Part shown: piece by piece, positions 36,962-45,784 of the stretch | How the letters are laid out: each line of letters starts with the position of its first letter | How positions within the stretch are numbered: the stretch's first letter is position 1 | Origin: MED-G105 sp039025235 | Lineage (GTDB): Bacteria; Pseudomonadota; Alphaproteobacteria; Caulobacterales; Parvularculaceae | Assembly: GCA_039025235.1 (NCBI GenBank) | Contig: JBCCOS010000004.1 | Location: forward strand, 221,622-285,621 | Direction: 5' to 3' | Length of the DNA stretch: 64,000 nucleotides | Notes under the pieces: generated by a model | What the model was told of the DNA's origin: nothing | What the model saw: the letters and a program-made list of their open reading frames with translations, nothing else | Database searches by the model: none | Position numbers and translations under genes: made by a program

Positions 36962-38849
36962 CGGAAAAAATCGAATTGATCTGCGCTTGGTTGGTTTTTA
37001 CACCAAGATCGTCGCGCACCGCACCCACATAGGCCTCAAGAAGCTCCTGGTCCAGTTGGTATCCAAGATATTGATCAAGGAGTGCTGACTGGCGCGGATC
37101 AATATTGCCTTCATCATGACGTACCGCTGTTATGATAACCACCGCTGTCGCGCCATCGGTACCCGCGCCACCATTGACGACGCTATTGATATCGGCATCA
37201 AAGATTCGGGTGTTCAACGCATCAGAAAAAGCTTCAAGTTTCAAAGGACCGCGGTCGACAGTTGCTGTACGGACATCAAGATTGAAGGACTTTGCTGCAT
37301 CCGCAAGTGACTTTTCATCACGGACGGCCTCTTCAATTTTTTGTACTGCGTTCCTTATGCGCTTTTCCCGTTCGTCTCGCCGCCAATCTGCCATTACTTG
37401 ATCTGAAACGAGATCGAAGTCTTTCAACGCTTTTGGTTGGATGCTATTCAGTGCGACGAAGAAGTATCCACTATCGTCGGAATATTTGACGGCTGTGGAC
37501 TCATCGCCTTCGTTCATGGCGAACGCTTCTTTCAAAACATCGCCAGCGACATCAGAAACAATTTCTCCACCAGGTCCAAAACTATATCTGTCGACCGGTC
37601 CAATTGTTCTCGCCTCAATGTCTACGGCCTCAGCCGCTGTTTGAATATTTGCGCCGGTGTCCTGTTCGTTTTCAATGGCTTCGACAACGTCATAGACCCG
37701 TTTACGGGTATCATTTTCCAAAAACGAAGACCTTAGTTCATCGCGAACATCTTCAAAAGCCTGGACTTCGGCCGCGGTAATATCAGCGATTTGTAAGACA
37801 ACATGTCCAAAAAGTCCTTCAATTGGACCGGCGACACCATCTTCGGACAAATCGGCGGAAAAGGCCGCCTCAGCGATATTAGGGTCGACAAGGTCACCTT
37901 TCACCGCATCTTTGTATGTTGCCGATTCAAGCGAAACGCCACGATCGGTTGTGAGCTCCTCGAACGAACGCCCCTGACGAAGCGACTCTGCCGCAGCTTT
38001 GGCTTCGGCCTCGGACGGATATGTTAACTGGTATAGTGTTCTTTTTTCAGGCTTAGAATAAACACGCTTAAAATTCGCATCATAGACCTTTCGAAGCTGC
38101 GCTTCATCAACATCGACATCATCTTCAAACGAGGCATTGGTGACGTCGACCAGCGTAAAGGTCCGCAATTCTTCAGCCATGTATCGGCTTGAATTTTCAT
38201 TATAATACGTCTGCAAATCGTCAGCTGTTGGTTGAGCCGCAGGGCCAGCCTTTTCATCAGTAACGACGACGTAGGACAAATCGCGCCGCTCTATTTCGCG
38301 AAGAATGATCGCCTCTTTCAAAATATTCGGTGTTCCGGCCCCTGTTGAAATAGCGGACACCAACTGTTCGCGAAGCAAGTCTTCCGTGATGATGTCACGG
38401 AATTGCGAAAGGGACATATCATATTGTTGCAGAACCAGTCGAAGCCACTCGCTGTCGAACTTATTCGTCTGCGGGTTTTGGAACCGCTCGTCGTTTTGTA
38501 AGGCTTCACGTACGAGGTCTTTGGGCATCACAAGGCCCAATCGTTTTGTTTCTTCTTGAACCGCAGCCCTGGTCGCCAGAGTCGAAATAACGTCTTGTTG
38601 CAGCCCTTGGCGTAAAGCGTCTTCGCGCGAGAAATTGCCTTCAGTCTGCGCGCGCCTCGATGTGACCTGGCGGTTAAATTCTTCGCGGATCGCGGCTGCA
38701 GAAAAACCCTGACTGCCAACCTTTAACGCTGGCCGCTGACCGAAGTCACTAATCTCCGGTACACCGAACGCGGCGAATGAAAGAATAATTAAAAGCCCAA
38801 AGAGCCCCGTGATAATTTTTATGATGCTTTTACGAATCTCTTTCAGCAC
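36954..38849 (-). CDS. ppiD: PpiD-like peptidyl-prolyl isomerase
   Basis: 631 residues from a GTG start. The single N-terminal membrane anchor (IIKIITGLFGLLIILSFAAFG) is followed by a SurA-like chaperone region (GFSAAAIREEFNRQVTSRRA) and a parvulin domain (LRQGRSFEELTTDRGVS, then EGLFGHVVLQIADIT). PpiD sits in the inner membrane facing the periplasm near the Sec translocon and assists newly exported proteins. Its neighbours tpiA and secG are divergent. Position before trpE is conserved in alphaproteobacteria. Confidence 0.92.
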   Translation of the reverse strand: MLKEIRKSIIKIITGLFGLLIILSFAAFGVPEISDFGQRPALKVGSQGFSAAAIREEFNRQVTSRRAQTEGNFSREDALRQGLQQDVISTLATRAAVQEETKRLGLVMPKDLVREALQNDERFQNPQTNKFDSEWLRLVLQQYDMSLSQFRDIITEDLLREQLVSAISTGAGTPNILKEAIILREIERRDLSYVVVTDEKAGPAAQPTADDLQTYYNENSSRYMAEELRTFTLVDVTNASFEDDVDVDEAQLRKVYDANFKRVYSKPEKRTLYQLTYPSEAEAKAAAESLRQGRSFEELTTDRGVSLESATYKDAVKGDLVDPNIAEAAFSADLSEDGVAGPIEGLFGHVVLQIADITAAEVQAFEDVRDELRSSFLENDTRKRVYDVVEAIENEQDTGANIQTAAEAVDIEARTIGPVDRYSFGPGGEIVSDVAGDVLKEAFAMNEGDESTAVKYSDDSGYFFVALNSIQPKALKDFDLVSDQVMADWRRDEREKRIRNAVQKIEEAVRDEKSLADAAKSFNLDVRTATVDRGPLKLEAFSDALNTRIFDADINSVVNGGAGTDGATAVVIITAVRHDEGNIDPRQSALLDQYLGYQLDQELLEAYVGAVRDDLGVKTNQAQINSIFSDG

Positions 38850-39147
38850 GTCTTTTCTGCCTATTGGTTACCCTGCCCGTTGTTGGAAGGTTTTGCTGCG
38901 CTGTCACACGCGACACCATGTTGATCGTGGTGTTAAAATAGTTTTGCATCCAGCATTCAAACGCTTCCTAATGCCTCTGCGAGCACCAATAACTGAGCTG
39001 ATGTTGGGTCACAAGTGGGATGTGTCTTGTAGGATGTGTCTTGCCTTCGCGTGTTATCTTTGGTGTGAAGCACAAGTCGAAGCCTAACGGCTCGTTGATT
39101 AACAGAATAGTGAACCGACTAAATAAAAGACTGAAGGAACTCGAAAA
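38850..39147. other. Divergent intergenic region ppiD/tpiA
   Basis: Holds the promoters of the ppiD-trpE and tpiA units. A tandem of the octamer-like TGTGTCTTG occurs at about 39018-39040. No repeat-family copy or RNA gene was recognised. Confidence 0.45.
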
Positions 39148-39870
39148 ATGAAACCATTGATCGCTGGCAACTGGAAAATGAATGGCGATCGTGCGGCGAG
39201 TGACGAAATCGAGGCACTGATCAAAATTTTTGATGGCTCTATGCCGGAAAAGGTCGATGTGCTTATCTGCCCGCCTGCGACCTTATTGATGCATTTCAGT
39301 CAAAATTTCTCCGATGAGGGGTTGCAGTTTGGCGGACAGGACTGTCACGGCAAACAAGCAGGCGCCCATACAGGCGATCTTAGCGCCGATATGCTGGCCG
39401 ATGCCGGTGCGGCCTATGCCATCGTAGGACACTCTGAACGTCGGTCCGACCATCAGGAGGACGATGCCGTGGTTTGCGTCAAGGCGATGGCGGCTTTGGC
39501 TGCGGGTCTGAACCCCATCATTTGCGTCGGTGAAACACGCGAAGAGCGGGAAAATGGCGCGGCGGAGGCCGTTGTCGGTGCTCAATTGGCCGGATCAATA
39601 CCAGCAGGTGCCACAGGTTACGCTGTTGCTTATGAACCGGTATGGGCGATTGGCACTGGACTTACGCCCACACGGGACGATATCGCCAAAATGCACGCCG
39701 AGATCCGTAAGAATGTTGGACCGGACGTGCGTATTCTCTACGGCGGCTCCGTGAAGCCTGATAATGCGAAAGAAATCCTGGCGATCGAAAATGTTGGAGG
39801 CGCATTGGTCGGTGGGGCAAGTTTAAAGGCTTCTGATTTTGCGGCTATTATTCAAGCAGCAACGATCTAG
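39148..39870 (+). CDS. tpiA: Triose-phosphate isomerase
   Basis: 240 residues. The catalytic residues are visible: Asn/Lys in IAGNWKMNG, His in YAIVGHSERRS and Glu in VAYEPVWAIGTG. The phosphate loop YGGSVKPDNAKEI is intact. It interconverts dihydroxyacetone phosphate and glyceraldehyde-3-phosphate. AAGGAAC precedes the start. It leads the conserved tpiA-secG-pyrG order. Confidence 0.96.
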   Translation: MKPLIAGNWKMNGDRAASDEIEALIKIFDGSMPEKVDVLICPPATLLMHFSQNFSDEGLQFGGQDCHGKQAGAHTGDLSADMLADAGAAYAIVGHSERRSDHQEDDAVVCVKAMAALAAGLNPIICVGETREERENGAAEAVVGAQLAGSIPAGATGYAVAYEPVWAIGTGLTPTRDDIAKMHAEIRKNVGPDVRILYGGSVKPDNAKEILAIENVGGALVGGASLKASDFAAIIQAATI

Positions 39871-40009
39871 TCTGCCGAACCGCACGCAGCGACGCCCCAA
39901 TCAAGACCCAACATTTTCGTAGTTGTTCTTCCGTGACGGTTGCGCTAACCAGCGCTGAGTTGTTTTTACAACGCTGCTACAAGCACTTCGTGACAAATTT
40001 TAGAGATCA

Positions 40010-40543
40010 ATGACAACGGTAATTCTTACAATACACGTCCTTATCGTCCTTGCGCTCATTGGCGTCGTCCTGCTACAGCGCTCAGATGGCAGTGCTCTTG
40101 GTATTGGAGGGGGATCGTCTGGTGGTTTTATGACCGGCGCCGGTGCCGCTGATGCGTTAACCAGAACCACGTCAATTCTTGCTGCCTTGTTCTTCGCAAC
40201 CTCTATAGGACTTGCGGTCTTTGCCAGCCCTGGCGAAACGGCCGATGAAATCATTGAAGATCTAACAGGTGAGCGCCAACTCGATCCATCTGACCCCCAA
40301 AGTACCGACGACTTGCTTCGCAGTCTTGGGGGCGGATCGACGGATACGGCAGCTTCGATTGATGAAGCTGTTACGACAGACGACGAGGAGCTCGCGGATG
40401 AAGAGACAAATGGCGGGCCCAACGGGCCAACGTCATTGGAGAACGACAGCGTAGAGGACGCAGACGACTCTATCGGCGACAATGCTAGTTTGCCAGCCGT
40501 TGAGGCCGATGACGAGGCTGCATCAAAGAAACAGCCTAAGTAA
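40010..40543 (+). CDS. secG: Protein translocase subunit SecG
   Basis: 177 residues. Two membrane segments (VILTIHVLIVLALIGVVLL and TTSILAALFFATSIGLAVF) flank the SecG loop QRSDGSALGIGGGSSGGFMT. The C-terminal approximately 100 residues are highly acidic and Asp/Glu/Ser-rich, an extension common in alphaproteobacteria. SecG assists SecYE in protein export. It lies between tpiA and pyrG. Confidence 0.92.
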   Translation: MTTVILTIHVLIVLALIGVVLLQRSDGSALGIGGGSSGGFMTGAGAADALTRTTSILAALFFATSIGLAVFASPGETADEIIEDLTGERQLDPSDPQSTDDLLRSLGGGSTDTAASIDEAVTTDDEELADEETNGGPNGPTSLENDSVEDADDSIGDNASLPAVEADDEAASKKQPK

Positions 40544-40662
40544 CAGACTATCGTGTTTGCTGGTATTTGTTCACACGAAGCAGAAGCGATAAGGAAGAAA
40601 CTTTGAGAATGTCCGGCCAAGGGCATTCCCTTTCCTGAAAAACAGCGCTAAATCGAACATCC

Positions 40663-42294
40663 ATGGCGCGTTTTATTTTTATCACTGGCGGCGTGGTTTC
40701 TTCTTTAGGTAAAGGTGTTGCTGCGGCGGCCCTTGGCGCTCTGTTGCAGGCGCGAGGGTATACTGTCCGCCTTCGCAAGCTTGACCCCTATCTGAATGTT
40801 GATCCGGGCACAATGAGTCCCTACCAGCACGGCGAGGTCTTTGTTACCGACGACGGCGCTGAGACCGATCTAGACTTAGGGCATTACGAACGTTTCACAG
40901 GCGTTAGCGCTGCTCAAAGCGATAATGTGACCACTGGAGCAATTTACAAAGGAATCATCGAGCGGGAGCGTCGCGGTGATTATCTTGGTGCCACCGTTCA
41001 AGTAATCCCTCACGTGACCGATGCTATTAAAGCCTTCGTCCTCAGTGATTTGGACAATGTGGATTTCGTTATTTGCGAAATAGGGGGGACGGTTGGGGAC
41101 ATAGAAGGCTTACCATTTTTTGAAGCTATTCGTCAGCTTGGCAATGATTTACCCCGTGGCCATGCGATTTATGTTCACTTGACACTTTTACCCTATATTC
41201 CATCAGCTGGCGAACTAAAGACCAAACCAACACAACACAGTGTCAAGGAATTGCGTTCGATTGGCATTCAGCCTGATATCCTTCTTGTGCGGGCGGATCG
41301 ATCTATTCCGGAAAGCGAACGCCGAAAAATAGCACTCTTTTGTAATGTGCGTCCGACCTCCGTGGTTCAGGCCCTTGATTGTCGCACTATTTATGAAGTG
41401 CCGCTCGCCTATAATCGAGAGGGTTTTGATGCTGAAGTGCTGTCAGCGTTCGGGATTGAAACGCCGCCCCAACCGGACCTCACAAAATGGCAAGATATTA
41501 CCCACCGTATCACCAAACCGGATGGTGAAGTTACGATATCAGTTGTTGGTAAGTATACAGAGCTTAAGGATGCCTATAAATCACTTACCGAAGCGATCAT
41601 CCATGGCGGTATTTCAAACAATGTGCGTGTTAATATAGAATGGAATGACGCTGAGACATTTACATCGCCGGATAGCACAATGGCTGCCCTTGAGGGAGTG
41701 CATGCGATACTGGTACCTGGAGCGTTTGGCGAACGTGGTGCGGAAGGAAAGATCGAAGCTATTCGATTTGCCCGCGAGCACGGTATTCCATTTTTTGGCA
41801 TTTGTTTTGGTATGCAAATGGCTGTTATAGAAGCGGCCCGAAGTCTTTTGGGAATCAAAGATGCGACATCATCCGAATTCGATACCACGGGTGAGGCAAT
41901 TGTTGGCCTGATGAAAGAGTGGGCCCGCGGTGAGGATTTTGAGAAACGCGTTGCTGATGGTGATCTTGGTGGAACAATGCGTCTTGGTGCATATCCTGCG
42001 AAGCTTCAAAGCGGCAGTCGTGCTGCAGAAATCTATGGCACAAAACTGATAGAAGAACGGCATCGTCACCGATATGAAATTAATATTGCCTGGGCCGAAC
42101 GGCTCGCCAAAAAAGGCATGGTATTTTCTGGTGTTTCGCCCGATGGTCAATTACCTGAAATATGTGAAATTCCAGAACATCCTTGGTTCATTGCAGTACA
42201 GTATCACCCAGAGCTTAAATCGCGTCCGTTTGATCCGCACCCGCTCTTTGCATCATTTATTGATGCAGCTGTGAAGCGTTCGCGTCTGGTTTAA
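40663..42294 (+). CDS. pyrG: CTP synthase
   Basis: 543 residues, normal length. The synthase domain opens FITGGVVSSLGKGVAAAALG and contains CEIGGTVGDIEGLPFFEAI. The glutaminase domain has the cysteine nucleophile in FFGICFGMQMAVIEAA and the His/Glu pair in VQYHPELKSRP. It makes CTP from UTP. In many alphaproteobacteria kdsA, eno, ftsB and pdhA follow; here that continuation is displaced to 60 kb. Confidence 0.96.
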   Translation: MARFIFITGGVVSSLGKGVAAAALGALLQARGYTVRLRKLDPYLNVDPGTMSPYQHGEVFVTDDGAETDLDLGHYERFTGVSAAQSDNVTTGAIYKGIIERERRGDYLGATVQVIPHVTDAIKAFVLSDLDNVDFVICEIGGTVGDIEGLPFFEAIRQLGNDLPRGHAIYVHLTLLPYIPSAGELKTKPTQHSVKELRSIGIQPDILLVRADRSIPESERRKIALFCNVRPTSVVQALDCRTIYEVPLAYNREGFDAEVLSAFGIETPPQPDLTKWQDITHRITKPDGEVTISVVGKYTELKDAYKSLTEAIIHGGISNNVRVNIEWNDAETFTSPDSTMAALEGVHAILVPGAFGERGAEGKIEAIRFAREHGIPFFGICFGMQMAVIEAARSLLGIKDATSSEFDTTGEAIVGLMKEWARGEDFEKRVADGDLGGTMRLGAYPAKLQSGSRAAEIYGTKLIEERHRHRYEINIAWAERLAKKGMVFSGVSPDGQLPEICEIPEHPWFIAVQYHPELKSRPFDPHPLFASFIDAAVKRSRLV

Positions 42295-42333
42295 TAACCG
42301 GCTGTTGATTTAGTCTAACCGACTTAGGACAGG

Positions 42334-43179
42334 ATGATTCCTATGCTGAAACCCGTTCTTGTTACCGGTGCGTCAAGTGGGATAGGTGAAGCGACTGCTA
42401 TTCACTTATCGCGTAAGGGCTTCAATGTGTTTGCGGGGGCTCGACGGTTCGAAACGCTAAAGGCCCTTGAGGGGCTGGGACAAGGCGGCATCACCGCGGT
42501 AAAACTCGACGTGACGGATCCTAATTCAATTCGCCAGGCTATAAACGACATTAACGAAAAGGCTGGACCGTTATATGGTCTCGTCAATAATGCTGGAATT
42601 GCTGTGCCGGGCCCAGTCGAAGACGTCGACATAGATGGGTGGCGACGCCAATTTGAGACGAATGTTTTTAGTGTGGTTGCAATGTCCCAGGCTGTCATTC
42701 CGCAAATGCGAGCCGCTGGCGCAGGGCGAATTATTAATATTGGCTCTGTTGCTGGTCGCGTTGCCGCCCCATTTATGGGTGTGTACGCGTCATCAAAACA
42801 CGCTCTTGAGGGCGTATCAGATGCAATGCGCCGAGAGCTTTCTTTGCACGGAATTAAGGTTGTTCATATACGACCCGGATTTACAAATACCAATTTCGGT
42901 CCCCATGAGCAGGAAGGGCTTGCTCCCTTTGCTGAGGGAGAAGGGCCAAATGCGCCCTATGTTGCAGTAATGAAAAAATGGCATAGTAAGCAACATGTTA
43001 AGGGGGCGTCTCCGCTTGATGTTGCCGAAGCTGTTCATCGCGGTTTGACCACAACAAATCCGCGCGCCCGGTATACGGTACCGCGCTATGCAAGGTATTT
43101 AACAGCGGGACGTAGCCTCCTGCCTGCTGTGATTTTCGATCGTCTCATCATGCGCACGGTTGGGCTAAAGCGTTCATGA
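42334..43179 (+). CDS. SDR family oxidoreductase
   Basis: 281 residues. The cofactor motif is VTGASSGIGEATAIHLS, with VNNAGIAVPGPVEDVD and the catalytic YASSKHALEGVSDAM. The early-residue pattern FAGARRFETLKAL favours NADP(H). The substrate is unknown. ATG 42334 or 42343 could be the start, since AGGACAGG serves either. The stop overlaps the next gene's ATG by four bases (ATGA), so the two form an operon. Confidence 0.88.
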   Translation: MIPMLKPVLVTGASSGIGEATAIHLSRKGFNVFAGARRFETLKALEGLGQGGITAVKLDVTDPNSIRQAINDINEKAGPLYGLVNNAGIAVPGPVEDVDIDGWRRQFETNVFSVVAMSQAVIPQMRAAGAGRIINIGSVAGRVAAPFMGVYASSKHALEGVSDAMRRELSLHGIKVVHIRPGFTNTNFGPHEQEGLAPFAEGEGPNAPYVAVMKKWHSKQHVKGASPLDVAEAVHRGLTTTNPRARYTVPRYARYLTAGRSLLPAVIFDRLIMRTVGLKRS

Positions 43180-43610
43180 CATTTTTTCTGTTTCCATCCG
43201 ATCGTCAGACATCTGCACTTTTAGCAAGTGCAGAAGATGGCCCCGTTCACATGTTGAATATGCTTCGGTTCAACGAATTTGCAGCGTATCCGACCGACCA
43301 TCCGAACGCAGGTAAGGGACTAACGGGAGCCGATGCCTACGCGCTTTATGGTGAAGGAAGCGCCCCCATTTTTAAAAGGGTGGGTGGGTCGATCATTCAT
43401 TCTTGGGTTCCAGAAGTGTTGGTTATCGGACCGGAAGACGAACAATGGGACCGGATCTTCGTTGCTTGCTACCCGAGCAAATCTTCTATCATCGCGATGT
43501 TTCGGGATCCCAGCTATCAAAAGCTCGTGCCACATCGAACAGCGGCACTCAAAACTTCACGATTGATTCGGATGAAACCCATGGAAATTCACCAGCGGTT
43601 TTCAGAGTAA
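43176..43610 (+). CDS. DUF1330-like protein
   Basis: 144 residues. The phrase GPVHMLNMLRFNEFA near the N-terminus, the downstream SIIHSWVPEVLVIG and the FVACYPSKSSIIAMFRDP segment match the dimeric alpha-beta-barrel pattern of DUF1330-type proteins. No function is known. It is translationally coupled to the upstream SDR. It is followed by a dense tract of palindromic repeats. Confidence 0.7.
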   Translation: MTFFLFPSDRQTSALLASAEDGPVHMLNMLRFNEFAAYPTDHPNAGKGLTGADAYALYGEGSAPIFKRVGGSIIHSWVPEVLVIGPEDEQWDRIFVACYPSKSSIIAMFRDPSYQKLVPHRTAALKTSRLIRMKPMEIHQRFSE

Positions 43611-43628
43611 TGCATAACGGAACATTTC

Positions 43629-43905
43629 TTAAAGCGTTGCCTCTATCTCAATTACGGTCGCAACGCTTTAAATGACGGCGGTCTAAAGCATTTTTGGCTC
43701 AATTGGCTACTCAAATGGCAAACGGCCCACGCCCCCGGAAATGCGACAAATCAAGCACCTGGAGCCGCGTTCCAATTCCATCGGAACGAGAAAAGCTCTA
43801 TAGCCTGTTGCAGCAAAAGTGGATCACCGGTTTTGCGGTTCGCAACAGGCTCCAACTAGAATCTAGAGCTATTTTCTGGATCAGCTTGAACGCAAACGGC
43901 TCTAG
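43629..43905. repeat. Composite tract of five palindromic modules
   Basis: Nearly all the gap between two convergent genes is palindromic. 43629-43671: TTAAAGCG-type module. 43683-43748: degenerate second palindrome ending GGAAATGC, then spacer GACAAATCAA. 43759-43800: GAGC-type module nearly identical to the rsmA insert. 43802-43851: perfect 10-bp arms AGCCTGTTGC and GCAACAGGCT around inner GCAAAA and TTTTGC. 43863-43905: module with CTAGAGC and GGCTCTAG ends. The last CTAG supplies the stop codon of the YbjN-like gene. Confidence 0.9.
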
Positions 43906-44594
43906 TTTTTCATTCGAGTGGGGAGCGTTCTCTTTACATCCAATCCCACAAAATTACCGCCGACATATTCAACGAGAGGCGACTGTAATTCTGAAAGTGC
44001 ATTGGCATTGAGAGCTTGTGCCGCGTCATGAACCATGAATGTTTCTCCGCGCCGGGAGATTTTTCTTGCTGAGGCCTCTGTATAGCTGATTGAGTTGGTT
44101 CTCGCGGGGGTCCAATCGCGCAGTTGGTTGGAAAAACTCACGATTGTTTGTTGCCAAGAAGAAAAGAAGTCGAATATTTGTTCGTCACTAATACCGGATG
44201 GCGTGTAAATCCAATCTTGAACCACTGGATCATCTTCACTGTCGACATAAGCTTGAGAGAAATATCTGTTATTCCATTGATTGGTAAACTGCATAAACTG
44301 TGATCGCGTAACACCGTCCGCGCCAACGAAGCCAAGATAACCTGACAAGCGATCACACCGCTGAGCACTTTTGCACTGGCGGAAAATAATTAAGTATCGC
44401 TTGCCGTTAGCGTTAAATTGGTACGCTCTGTCGTCGACCTGAACATCACAAGGGAGACCCGTATTTGACCTATCACAGTATTGTCTCGCGATCTCGCGAA
44501 CGGCATTCACATCAATGCCCTCTCCTGACTGTGCGTGAGCTGTTCCAAGCGCGGTAAAAACAGCAATTACAAACACGACGATTGATTTCATCAT
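43902..44594 (-). CDS. YbjN-domain secreted protein with C-terminal extension
   Basis: 230 residues. A Sec signal peptide (SIVVFVIAVFTALGTAHAQ) is followed by a YbjN-type domain: YQFNANGKRYLIIFRQC, then MQFTNQWNNRYFSQAYVDSE and DPVVQDWIYTPSGISDEQIF. The family has a type III secretion chaperone-like fold and no settled role. About 60 residues after the domain (EASARKISRRGETFMVHDAA onward) are not part of it. The stop codon TAG lies in the terminal CTAG of a palindromic module, so the extreme C-terminus may have been altered by the insertion. Confidence 0.75.
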   Translation of the reverse strand: MMKSIVVFVIAVFTALGTAHAQSGEGIDVNAVREIARQYCDRSNTGLPCDVQVDDRAYQFNANGKRYLIIFRQCKSAQRCDRLSGYLGFVGADGVTRSQFMQFTNQWNNRYFSQAYVDSEDDPVVQDWIYTPSGISDEQIFDFFSSWQQTIVSFSNQLRDWTPARTNSISYTEASARKISRRGETFMVHDAAQALNANALSELQSPLVEYVGGNFVGLDVKRTLPTRMKN

Positions 44595-45011
44595 CTCAAA
44601 ATCCCCTAAACGGCGTCATCCGGCGCCCACTCCCACTAAATCAATCATCAGGATGGATTTACCGATGCCGCAAGTCAATAAGGAGGAAGGCATAGACTTT
44701 GGGGACCGACCCCTATCTTTTATTTTGCCCGATCAAATCGTAAATATTTCGGATGCAAGTGATTGACCGATATTGAAACGCTTATGGTAGAAAAAAGCGT
44801 TTTGGCATTATTTGATCGAAGGGTGCTGCGCTGCAGCAGAAACTCAGTTCGTTTAAAAAGTCCAAAGCCAATCGCTTTCAAAGCGCTGTCTATTATTGGG
44901 ATAGAGCGTTGAAGCGAAGTCTCGTGAAAAGGTTAACATCAAGTGGCTCGATCTTTGCTCAACCCTCTCAGGCTGGTCCGTCAATTGGGGCTGGATGTCT
45001 GGAGGCTTTTG
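44595..45011. other. Divergent intergenic region with possible terminator hairpin
   Basis: Contains GGGG-ACCGA-CCCC at 44701-44713 followed by TATCTTTTATTTT, which looks like a small terminator in + orientation though no gene reads into it. A weak match to the first repeat palindrome lies near 44880-44915. Otherwise nothing recognised. Confidence 0.35.
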
Positions 45012-45503
45012 ATGCGCTCTTTTGAAATAGCGGCACCAGCAACTATCTGTGCGGCGTTTCTGTCCGCGATGTCGTTCGCCCTATCACCGACGGCAACCGC
45101 TGGCGATATCACGGTGACGCCCGAAGGGACTCGTGTTTACGCGTTTAACAAATGTGAGGCGCCTGAGCCCTATGTGATTAGCGAAGAAGACGAAGCAAAA
45201 TTTGACAAGCGGCCGCGAAAGAAACGCCGTGCTCTTCGCCGCTATGATGCATATGTCACTCAACTCAATGTTTACTTTGATTGTATTCAAGATGAAGCTC
45301 AAGGCGATCTTGATGCCGTTTATGGCGCTGTTAACGGTGAACTGGTTGATCGTCAAAATACCGCTCTCGACCGAGTAACTACTTTGCGAAAGCAATTAAG
45401 GCTTGATGATCCAGCTGTAAAAAATACAACCATTGAAAAAGTTGCACCAGCACAGTCGAAAGCCGACCAGCAATTAGAAGATGAGTTGCTCGGAGCAGAA
45501 TAA
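45012..45503 (+). CDS. Secreted hypothetical protein, 163 aa
   Basis: I do not recognise the family. ATG 45012 is chosen because GGAGG lies six bases upstream; a GTG 69 bp earlier extends the frame. It has a signal peptide (APATICAAFLSAMSFALSPT, cleaved near ATAG), a single pair of cysteines (FNKCEAPEP and YFDCIQDEA) likely to form a disulfide, a very basic patch RPRKKRRALRRYD, and a C-terminal helical region. It is likely periplasmic. It lies about 280 bp upstream of pdhB. Confidence 0.65.
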   Translation: MRSFEIAAPATICAAFLSAMSFALSPTATAGDITVTPEGTRVYAFNKCEAPEPYVISEEDEAKFDKRPRKKRRALRRYDAYVTQLNVYFDCIQDEAQGDLDAVYGAVNGELVDRQNTALDRVTTLRKQLRLDDPAVKNTTIEKVAPAQSKADQQLEDELLGAE

Positions 45504-45784
45504 TTTTGTTTCGAATTTGTTCTGTGTTGGACTACCACACTGATTTTTGGGGCATTGCGCCGTAACGGGTCGAATGAGTTGAGGCGTTTCAGTGCCTGTG
45601 GATTTTATCACTAAATTTCCAATGCTTCAGATCGTGCAAGCCATCGGGTTGTCGAAAAGTCTATAAACATTGATCGTATTTGCAGTTGCCGACGGTTCAT
45701 CGCTTGTGGGGGCGATGCAATTACGGCTATGACGCCATTGGATTAACGCTTCGGTATCGTTCGAATATCCAAAAGGAATTCCCA

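Noticed and set aside
44880..44915. Possible first-palindrome module (AAAGCGCT ... AGCGTTGAA)
   Set aside because: Arms pair poorly and the centre does not match other copies.
45680..45784. Upstream extension of pdhB
   Set aside because: The lipoyl domain starts right at ATG 45785, which has AAGGA upstream. The preceding 35 codons do not look like protein of this family.
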